Position numbers and translations under genes: made by a program. This document shows, in pieces, positions 44,963 through 52,244 of a DNA stretch of 64,000 nt; position 1 is the stretch's first letter, and each line of letters starts with the position of its first letter. The stretch spans positions 133,835 through 197,834 of the forward strand of contig CAWDBD010000011.1 in the NCBI GenBank assembly GCA_963800395.1, written 5' to 3'. The DNA is from DASSBG01 sp963800395 (GTDB lineage: Bacteria > Pseudomonadota > Gammaproteobacteria > Xanthomonadales > Rhodanobacteraceae). The notes beneath the pieces were generated by a model. It saw only the letters and a program-made list of their open reading frames with translations, was not told the DNA's origin and ran no database searches.

Positions 44963-45095
44963 ACGAAGGTGCGTATTGGAACACGAATGGCCCTCAAAGC
45001 AAAATGCGGTACCGGCAATCCGCGTCAGCCGGGTTCGCACAGGCGAGCTTGTGTTGCGGTATTGCGCGTCAGCGTCATGCAGTGGCCAGGTCGGC

Positions 45096-46256
45096 TCAGG
45101 TGTCGGCAATGGCCGCCTGCAGTGCCCTTGCATCGGCACTGTCGAACCAGCGTGCGTGACCGAGCAGAAAGGTGTTCCAGGCGATGTCCGCGTTTCTGGC
45201 CGACCCGGTAACGGCATGAAAGTACTCAACCTCGGACAGGGCGAAGTCGAAATGCACCACGGGCAGCAACTCCGCCACCAGTGCACGGTGCTCCCCGCTG
45301 AGTGGGGCGATTTCATGGTAACCCCCGAGCAGCGCCAGGGCCGTGTCGAGATGGGCGATGTCGGTGTGGCGATCCAGTTCCAGCCAGGCGATGGCATTGC
45401 GCTCGATCGCGGTGGCCAGGTCGAACAGCGCACAGGTGGGGGACGCCAGGCCGAAATCGAAAACGGCGCTGACTGTGGCCTGCGTGCTGCGATCGCTCCA
45501 GGCCAGATTGGATACATGCCAGTCATTGTGGGTCCACAATCGCTTTTGTGCACAAACCCGCGCCTGAATCTGTCGTTGGCGTGGCAGCACGTGCTGTGCC
45601 AGCTCGGCCTCCCAGTCACGCCCGCGCAGATAGTCCGCCAGCCCAGGGCGTTGCGGAAGCTGCGCACGCAGCGTGGCCACGGGGTCGGTGGCGCAAACCA
45701 GCTCATCGCGCGTGACAAGAACATGCGTGCTGCGTTGTGCTGCGTCATGGCCCGCGGCTGCAGCATGAAACCCGGCAAGCGCCCGGCCGGCTTGCCATGC
45801 GTGGTTCAGGTCCGGGACGGGAGCCCACGAGACCAGGTCGCGGTACAGGTCGACGCCGGGTGCACAGGCATGCACCTCATAAACCCAGTCGCCCCGAGTC
45901 GGCGTGCTGAGTTCTTCGGCATCACGCAAGACCTCCGGGACGGCAGCGCCGACCGCGCGCAGGTGATCGATGAATCGATGCTCCTCGCTCAAGCTGGCCG
46001 GTGTTCGCACGTTGCGGTGATGACGCTTGACGAACAGGCGTTCGTCACCGACGGCTACCAGCGCCGCGGCCGAAAGCGGTCGCGGGCTATGCCAAAGCAG
46101 TCCCTGCACCGCGCCCGGGCACGGATATCTGTCCAGTAATTCGATGACTTCCGCTGCGCGCAGTGCTGGCCAGTCGGCTGCTGCCGTCGAGCCGTCGAGA
46201 CCATGCACCTGCTGCCCGGCAGGGTATGCCGAGATGCCATCGGGCGTGTCACTCAT
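45096..46256 (-). CDS. APH-fold small-molecule kinase
   Basis: This 386-residue protein has the aminoglycoside-phosphotransferase/choline-kinase fold. The catalytic loop is THNDWHVSN (His243-Asp245) and the metal-binding DFG is in FDFGLAS. Its start overlaps the mutS stop by eight bases, so translation is coupled. Downstream is the TPP riboswitch and thiamine uptake operon; since thiamine kinase ThiK belongs to this superfamily, a role on thiamine is possible but unproven. No resistance gene context is seen. Confidence 0.8.
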   Translation of the reverse strand: MSDTPDGISAYPAGQQVHGLDGSTAAADWPALRAAEVIELLDRYPCPGAVQGLLWHSPRPLSAAALVAVGDERLFVKRHHRNVRTPASLSEEHRFIDHLRAVGAAVPEVLRDAEELSTPTRGDWVYEVHACAPGVDLYRDLVSWAPVPDLNHAWQAGRALAGFHAAAAGHDAAQRSTHVLVTRDELVCATDPVATLRAQLPQRPGLADYLRGRDWEAELAQHVLPRQRQIQARVCAQKRLWTHNDWHVSNLAWSDRSTQATVSAVFDFGLASPTCALFDLATAIERNAIAWLELDRHTDIAHLDTALALLGGYHEIAPLSGEHRALVAELLPVVHFDFALSEVEYFHAVTGSARNADIAWNTFLLGHARWFDSADARALQAAIADT

Positions 46257-48843
46257 CCTCGCTGGACTGCTTCAGGCGGTAGAGGGCATCGAGTGCTTCG
46301 CGCGGGCTCATGTTGTCGGGGTTGATCTCGGCCAGAGCCTGTTCAAGGCTCGAGCTTTGCGCCTGGCTGGCCGGTTCTGCGTTGAACAGGCCCATTTGCG
46401 GACCGGCTTCGTTGCCCCGATATGCGCCACGCTCGAGTTGCTCCAGGGTCCGGCGAGCCTCGGCGATGACCGATTTGGGCAGGCCGGCCAGAGCGGCAAC
46501 CTGCAGCCCGAAACTGCGATTGGCGGAGCCTTCCTTGACCGCGTGCATGAATACCAGGCGGTCCTCGTACTCGACTGCATCCAGGTGCACGTTGGCAATG
46601 CTGGCGTCGTCCTCGGCCAGTTCGGTGAGTTCGAAATAATGGGTGGCGAACAAGGTGAAAGCGTGATTGCGCGTTGCCAGATGCATGGCTGATGCGCGCG
46701 CCAGGGACAGGCCGTCGTAGGTGCTGGTGCCACGGCCGACTTCATCCATCAGCACCAGGCTCTGGTCACTGGCATTGTGCAGGATATTGGCCGTCTCGGT
46801 CATTTCGACCATGAAGGTGGACTGGCCTCTGGACAGGTCGTCGCCTGCGCCGATGCGAGTGAAGATACGGTCGACCGGTCCGATCGACGCGCTGCTGGCA
46901 GGCACGAAGCTGCCGATGTGGGCCAGCAGCACGATCAGCGCCACCTGACGCATGTAGGTGGATTTGCCGCCCATGTTGGGGCCGGTAATGATCAGCATGC
47001 GCCTGCTGTCATCAAGCCGGATGTCGTTGGGCTCGAACGGTTCTTCGCGCACTTTCTCGATGACCGGATGGCGGCCGGCGCGGATATCGATGCCCGGTTC
47101 ATCGACAAGCTGCGGGCAGTTCCAGTCCAGGACATCGGCCCGTTCGGCCAGGGTGGCAAGGACGTCCAGTTCGGCGATGGCGCTGGCGGCATCGCGTAGC
47201 GGCTCGAGATTTTCGGCCAGCGTGTCGAGCAGTGATGCATACAGGGCCTGCTCGCGCTGCAGGGCGCGTTCGCGAGCCGACAGGACCTTGTCCTCGAAGG
47301 CCTTGAGCTCCTCGGTGATGTAGCGCTCGGCGTTCTTGGTGGTCTGCCGGCGCGTGTAGTGGGTGGGTACCTTGTCCGAGTGCGCCTTGCTGATCTCGAT
47401 GTAATAGCCATGCACGCGGTTGTAGCCGAGCTTGAGGTTGCTGATACCGGTGGCGGCCTTCTCACGCTGTTCCAGCTCCAGCAGGAACTGGTCTGCGTTT
47501 TCCGCCAGCTGCTTGAGTTCGTCGAGCTCGGCATCAAAGCCGGGGGCAATGACGCCACCATCCCGGGTCAACACCGGGGGCTGTTCGACCATCGCCGTGT
47601 GCAGCAGTTCGGTGGTGCGGGTGTGGTCGCCGATACGTTCGACCAGCTGCGACAGCAAGGGGCTTTGCAGTGGTGCCAGCGCCTCGCGCAATCCCGGTGC
47701 GCTGGCCAGGCCATCGCGCAGCGTCGACAGGTCCCTTGGCCGGGCAGAGCGCAGTGCCACCCGCGCCATGATGCGCTCGAGATCGCCAATGGCGCGCAAT
47801 TGTTCGCGCAAGGCCTCGAAGTGGCGCCCATCAAGCACTGCGCCGATGGCCTGCTGGCGGTAGCGCAGCGTATGCTGGTCGCGCAGGGGGCGATGCAACC
47901 AGCGCCGCAGCAGGCGTGCGCCCATCGGCGTCACCGTTTCATCCAGCACACCCAGCACGGTATGCTCACGGCGGCCTTCGGGGTGGGTGTCCAGTTCCAG
48001 GTTGCGGCGCGTGGCAGCATCCATCGCCAGGGTCTGGTCTGCAGCCTCGACAGCCAGGCCGCTGATGTGGGGCAGGGCGCTTTTCTGGGTCTCCTCGACA
48101 TAGGCGAGCAGGCAACCTGCGGCGCCAATCGCCGTCGACAGATCGTCCACGCCGAAGCCGGACAGGTCTCGGGTGCCGAAGAACCGGTTCAGCTCGCGCG
48201 CGCCGCTGTCGCTGTCAAAATGCCAGGGTGGGCGTTTGCGCAGGCCGGGCAGGGCGTTCACCGCGTCTGGCCAGGTGCCATCTTCACTGACCAGCGATTC
48301 AGCCGGTGCCAGTCGTGCCAGCTCGGCTGCCAGGGCCTCCTTGTCGGCTACCTCGGCCAGGACAAAGCGACCGCTGGCAAGGTCAATCCATGCCAATCCG
48401 AAATTTTCCCGCTCGGCTGCAATGGCCAGCAACAGATTGTCACGGCGCTGATCGAGCAGGGCCTCGTCGGTGACGGTGCCGGGCGTGACAATGCGCACGA
48501 CCTTGCGTTCCACCGGACCCTTGGACTTGGCCGGATCTCCTATCTGCTCGCAGATGGCAACCGATTCGCCCTGACGGATCAGCCGCGCCAGATAGTTCTC
48601 GGCCGAGTGCCAGGGTACGCCAGCCATGGGGATGGGTTGGCCTGCCGATTGGCCGCGCTGGGTCAGGGTGATGTCAAGCAGCCGGGCGGCCTTGCGGGCA
48701 TCGTCGTAGAACAGTTCGTAAAAGTCGCCCATGCGGAAAAAAAGCAACTGATCGGGATGCTCGGCCTTGGCCTTGAGGTATTGGCGCATCACCGGCGTGT
48801 GGCCGTCGGCAGATTTCTTGCTTGCAGGGGCTGCTTTGTTCAA
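46249..48843 (-). CDS. mutS: DNA mismatch repair protein MutS
   Basis: This is a full-length MutS of 864 residues. The mismatch-recognition GDFYELFY, MAGVPWHSAENYLARL, Walker A GPNMGGKSTYMRQ, and DEVGRGTSTYDGLS are all present. The first codon is uncertain. The TTG at 48843 gives NKAAPASKKSADGHTPVMRQ, aligning with other MutS N-termini. The ATG at 48930 adds 29 unmatched residues and overlaps the divergent ppsR start codon by two bases, so it is less likely. Neither has a strong ribosome site. Confidence 0.93.
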   Translation of the reverse strand: MNKAAPASKKSADGHTPVMRQYLKAKAEHPDQLLFFRMGDFYELFYDDARKAARLLDITLTQRGQSAGQPIPMAGVPWHSAENYLARLIRQGESVAICEQIGDPAKSKGPVERKVVRIVTPGTVTDEALLDQRRDNLLLAIAAERENFGLAWIDLASGRFVLAEVADKEALAAELARLAPAESLVSEDGTWPDAVNALPGLRKRPPWHFDSDSGARELNRFFGTRDLSGFGVDDLSTAIGAAGCLLAYVEETQKSALPHISGLAVEAADQTLAMDAATRRNLELDTHPEGRREHTVLGVLDETVTPMGARLLRRWLHRPLRDQHTLRYRQQAIGAVLDGRHFEALREQLRAIGDLERIMARVALRSARPRDLSTLRDGLASAPGLREALAPLQSPLLSQLVERIGDHTRTTELLHTAMVEQPPVLTRDGGVIAPGFDAELDELKQLAENADQFLLELEQREKAATGISNLKLGYNRVHGYYIEISKAHSDKVPTHYTRRQTTKNAERYITEELKAFEDKVLSARERALQREQALYASLLDTLAENLEPLRDAASAIAELDVLATLAERADVLDWNCPQLVDEPGIDIRAGRHPVIEKVREEPFEPNDIRLDDSRRMLIITGPNMGGKSTYMRQVALIVLLAHIGSFVPASSASIGPVDRIFTRIGAGDDLSRGQSTFMVEMTETANILHNASDQSLVLMDEVGRGTSTYDGLSLARASAMHLATRNHAFTLFATHYFELTELAEDDASIANVHLDAVEYEDRLVFMHAVKEGSANRSFGLQVAALAGLPKSVIAEARRTLEQLERGAYRGNEAGPQMGLFNAEPASQAQSSSLEQALAEINPDNMSPREALDALYRLKQSSEDE

Positions 48844-48928
48844 GGGAATGAGTTCACTCGCGATGGATCGGATGGTGTGATGGCCTGATGGCGTACACTG
48901 CGCCAGGGTCAGGCAGGGATTTTCGCAC

Positions 48929-49744
48929 ATGCAGCGTACGGTTTTTTATGTCTCCGATGGCACCGGCATCACCTCCGAGACCATCGGGCACAGTGTCCTT
49001 ACTCAATTCAGTGGTGTCGATTTCACCACCCACCGCATCCCCTTCGTCGACAGCGAGCAGAAGGCCGAGGCGGCAGCTACCCGCATCAAGAGCGAGTTCG
49101 CGATCAGTGGCATGCGGCCGATTGTCATCAACACCATCATGGATCGACTGCTCAGCGAGCGTCTCGCGGCCAGTGGTGCGCTGATGCTGGATGTGTTCGC
49201 ACCGTTCATTGCGCCGCTGGAGGCGGAGCTGGGGCAAAAGCGTGCGCCATTGGTGGGCAAGGCGCATGGTTTGACCAACTTCGCCGAATACGAGTCGCGG
49301 ATCAACGCCACCAACTATGCGCTGTCGCATGACGATGGCATTGCCATCAACTACCAGGATGCGGATGTCATTCTTCTCGGTGTCTCACGGGTCGGCAAGA
49401 CGCCCACGTGCCTGTACATGGCGCTGCACTTCGGGATCATGGCGGCCAACTATCCGTTGACGCCGGACGATCTGGACCGTCAGGAACTGCCCGAGGTGGT
49501 GCGGCCATTCCGGGAAAGGCTCTATGGTCTGACCATCGACGCGGAACGGCTGAGTCAGATTCGCGAACAGCGACGACCGGGCAGCAACTATGCCCGGATT
49601 GAGCAGTGCCGCAACGAACTGCGCCAGGCGGCGTCCCTGATGCGCGGTTTCTCGATTCCGCAGCTCAATACCACGCACGTGTCGATCGAGGAAATCGGCA
49701 GCAAGATCATTGATCAGCTCGGAATCGAACGCAAGATGCTGTGA
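48929..49744 (+). CDS. ppsR: PEP synthase regulatory protein (kinase/pyrophosphorylase)
   Basis: This 271-residue DUF299 protein is the bifunctional ADP-dependent kinase and phosphate-dependent pyrophosphorylase that inactivates and reactivates PEP synthase. The N-terminus VFYVSDGTGITSETIG and the P-loop GVSRVGKT (residues 151-158) are hallmarks. It is divergent from mutS. Its target gene, ppsA, lies at 61583-63955 in this window, which supports the assignment. Confidence 0.94.
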   Translation: MQRTVFYVSDGTGITSETIGHSVLTQFSGVDFTTHRIPFVDSEQKAEAAATRIKSEFAISGMRPIVINTIMDRLLSERLAASGALMLDVFAPFIAPLEAELGQKRAPLVGKAHGLTNFAEYESRINATNYALSHDDGIAINYQDADVILLGVSRVGKTPTCLYMALHFGIMAANYPLTPDDLDRQELPEVVRPFRERLYGLTIDAERLSQIREQRRPGSNYARIEQCRNELRQAASLMRGFSIPQLNTTHVSIEEIGSKIIDQLGIERKML

Positions 49745-49851
49745 TGTAGTGGACTTGCTGCCAGAGCCATCTTCCGGCGGCAATCGGGCCTGGTCCCGCC
49801 AGGATGACCGGACCAGGCAGACAAGCGCGCAGACAATGCTACTATCGGCTC

Positions 49852-50331
49852 ATGAATGCCGTAGTCCAGTCCAGAGCCCAGCAACTTCTGCCCAGCCGCT
49901 TTGCGTGGTTGATGGGCTTGTATGCCGAGAATTATCATCGGATCAGGCGCATGTTTTCGGCGCATCGGCTGCAACCGGGACTGTATCGTTCGACCGTCGA
50001 TGACGGCCTTGACCTGCTGGTCGAAATCCAGAAGCGACATCCGTACACGCTTGATCTGACGCTCAGTTACGCAAACATCGACCACGACACCGGCCATCCG
50101 GTGCCTTCGGCGCAATTGCGCCTGTATCTGGATGCCGATGTGGCCGAGGTACAGCATTGCCATCCGGGCAAGCAGCTCTGGCAGGTCCTGGGGCCGTGGC
50201 CTCCGGCGCCGGTCATGTCCCGGCATCGCATGCGCATGGCCACCTTCCTCAACCGCTGGCTGGTTTACCTGGCCGAGCAGGGCCATTCCCTGGGCACGCT
50301 GGAACGCGTTCCCCGGGGCTCCTCTGATTAA
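49852..50331 (+). CDS. DUF1249 family protein
   Basis: This 159-residue protein matches DUF1249 (YqiB-like), with the N-terminal LMGLYAENYHRIRRMF and the LDLTLSYANID segment. The C-terminal region contains conserved aromatic and basic residues (MSRHRMRMATFLNRWLVYL). Function is unknown. The start at 49852 is chosen because the family begins near there; the frame extends upstream to 49804. It converges with the FHA-GGDEF gene. Confidence 0.85.
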   Translation: MNAVVQSRAQQLLPSRFAWLMGLYAENYHRIRRMFSAHRLQPGLYRSTVDDGLDLLVEIQKRHPYTLDLTLSYANIDHDTGHPVPSAQLRLYLDADVAEVQHCHPGKQLWQVLGPWPPAPVMSRHRMRMATFLNRWLVYLAEQGHSLGTLERVPRGSSD

Positions 50332-50345
50332 CCCCGAGCAGCTGA

Positions 50346-51242
50346 TCAGGGTGCGTCGCAGGTCATGTCGCGGCCATTGTTCTTGGCCTGGTACAACGCC
50401 TGGTCAGCGCGTTGCATCAGTGCGGCGCGGGTATCGCCGTCCTGCAGCCCGGCGATACCGATGCTCACCGTGATGGTCTGTCGGGCATCGCCGAAGCGGA
50501 AGGTTGTTTCACGTACCGATTGACGCAAGCGCTCGCAGATTCCATGCGCGCTCGCCACAGCGGTTTCGGGAAACAGCACGGCAAACTCTTCGCCGCCGAT
50601 ACGCGCAGCCACGTCTTCGATCCGGGCATGGGCACGGATCACATCGGCGATGCGGCGCAGCACGCCATCACCCTCGATATGGCCATGGTTGTCATTGACC
50701 TTCTTGAACAGGTCAATATCGATGATGCAAAGCGACAGCGCGCGACGGTGACGCGTGGCGCGCGCCAGCTCCTTTTCCAGCAGCTCGTCGAAGTGACGCC
50801 GATTGCCGAGCTCGGTCAGGGCATCCTGGGTGGCGAGCTGGTAGACCTCCTCGTGGTAGGGCGCTTCGAGGCTGGCATGGCCGATGAACTTGAGGATGCT
50901 CTCGCCAACGGTGATGTGGTCACCATCAACCAGCAGATGGTCACTGTCCCCCAGCTCCCTGTCATTGAGACGGGTGCGGTTGGTGGCGCCCTGGTCCCTT
51001 ATCCAGTGATCCTGGCCGTCCCGCCAGATCTGGCAATGGCGACGCGATACGCTGGGGTGGGGCAGCTGCAAGTCGGCTTCCTCCGAGCGCCCGATCAGAA
51101 TCTGCCGTGATTCCACGTTGAGCCGTTGGCCAAGACCTTCCCCGTAAATCACGATCACGCACGCGGTACGCTGCCCGGGCCGGCGCGGACCCGGACTCAA
51201 CTGAGTGCGGTGAGTGATGCTTTCGTTTTCGCGTGTGCTCAT
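50346..51242 (-). CDS. FHA-GGDEF diguanylate cyclase
   Basis: This 298-residue cytosolic protein has an N-terminal FHA domain (ILIGRSEEADLQLPHPSVSR then RRHC) that binds phosphothreonine peptides, and a C-terminal GGDEF domain with an intact active site GGEEF (216-220). It should make c-di-GMP and may be recruited by phosphoproteins. The acidic residues before and after the GGEEF match active cyclases. No I-site RxxD is obvious five residues before the motif. It is a single gene on the minus strand. Confidence 0.92.
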   Translation of the reverse strand: MSTRENESITHRTQLSPGPRRPGQRTACVIVIYGEGLGQRLNVESRQILIGRSEEADLQLPHPSVSRRHCQIWRDGQDHWIRDQGATNRTRLNDRELGDSDHLLVDGDHITVGESILKFIGHASLEAPYHEEVYQLATQDALTELGNRRHFDELLEKELARATRHRRALSLCIIDIDLFKKVNDNHGHIEGDGVLRRIADVIRAHARIEDVAARIGGEEFAVLFPETAVASAHGICERLRQSVRETTFRFGDARQTITVSIGIAGLQDGDTRAALMQRADQALYQAKNNGRDMTCDAP

Positions 51243-51784
51243 GCCGGTTTCGGGTTCCTTCTCTGCCGCAGTTTACGGCGCGTGGCCTGTCGTGTCAGCA
51301 ATCCGGGCAGGTGCTGGTTGAATCCGGCGCGAGTGCCATGATACCCGGCGAGGGTGCCGGACGGCTTGAAAATGCCCCTATCCCGAGACGCATTCGATTG
51401 CGGGCCTTTCCGGTCCGTGCTCTTCGTCAGGCTCGATTCATTTCGGTATCGCTGTGATGCAGTCTCATGAAAATTGGATAAATAATTGAAAATATTATGT
51501 ATTTTCTATTGCTTCCAAGTGCTCGATTTACCCGGGCTTGGCAGAGCCGGTTGCCGATGGGCCGGTGGAGCAAATCGTCCAGACTATCGCATTTTGCGCT
51601 GGCATGGGATAGAATTCATCTCGCTGTTGTTGCGCGTTGTACGTTTAACAGGTACTGATCCATCGCCAGACTTTGACGATGTGCTCCTGACAAGCTGCAT
51701 GCACACTCAGTAAGTTGCATCCGGTCGGTGTCCGAGTGACCCCTATGGATGCGTTCAATGTGTTTATTGTTTTGGAGTTCGATT
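51243..51784. other. Intergenic region upstream of the cold-shock gene
   Basis: These 542 bases hold no supported gene; a short open frame at 51486-51713 has no family resemblance. A clearly AT-rich patch at about 51470-51515 (GGATAAATAATTGAAAATATTATG) stands out in this GC-rich genome and is a likely promoter or upstream element. Part of the rest is probably the long leader of the cold-shock mRNA, a feature usual for such genes. Exact start and regulatory folds were not resolved. Confidence 0.45.
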
Positions 51785-51997
51785 ATGTCTGATCGTGAGA
51801 TCGGCACCGTAAAATGGTTCAACGATGCCAAGGGCTTTGGTTTCATTTCTCGTGACAACGAGGATGATGTGTTTGTTCACTTCCGTGCCATCAAGGGCGA
51901 CGGCTTCCGCACCCTGAAAGAAGGCCAGAAGGTCAGCTTCCAGGTTGTCGAGGGCCAGAAAGGCCTGCAGGCTGAGGAAGTGGAAGCAGCCGAGTAA
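51785..51997 (+). CDS. Cold-shock domain protein
   Basis: This 70-residue CspA-family protein has RNP1 (KGFGFIS) and RNP2 (DVFVHF) motifs for single-stranded nucleic acid binding. It probably acts as an RNA chaperone during cold shock or stationary phase. The ATG at 51785 has GGAG about eight bases upstream. A strong terminator follows, so the gene is monocistronic. Confidence 0.95.
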   Translation: MSDREIGTVKWFNDAKGFGFISRDNEDDVFVHFRAIKGDGFRTLKEGQKVSFQVVEGQKGLQAEEVEAAE

Positions 51998-52022
51998 GTC
52001 TGACAACGTCAGTCTACTGATG

Positions 52023-52056
52023 CGGGGTCGGCAATTGCCGACCCCGTTTTGTTTTG
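52023..52056 (+). terminator. Rho-independent terminator after the cold-shock gene
   Basis: A perfect palindrome, GGGGTCGGCAA pairing with TTGCCGACCCC, is followed by GTTTTGTTTTG. It lies 26 bases after the stop. Confidence 0.92.
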
Positions 52057-52244
52057 TGTATTCAGGAACCTCCTGCTCGAATCACGGACGGCGGTGCAGC
52101 GAGTGGAAGTCCGGCACTTGCCGTGCGAAACATGCCCGAATTGGATTGATGGGCTGTCACGCGTGGTTTGAATCCGGGCATTCATCTCGCCGATTCACTC
52201 GTCCGGATTCACGCGGGGGTTCCCAGAGACGGGTTGTTTGATAG

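Noticed and set aside
45096..46256. Aminoglycoside resistance gene
   Set aside because: Only the kinase fold is shared; there is no mobile element or resistance context, and the gene is coupled to mutS.
48844..48930. MutS start at the ATG at 48930
   Set aside because: The extra 29 residues have no homology, whereas a TTG at 48843 aligns with other MutS N-termini.
51486..51713. Short plus-strand frame upstream of the cold-shock gene
   Set aside because: No family match, no ribosome site and it lies in the likely promoter and leader region.
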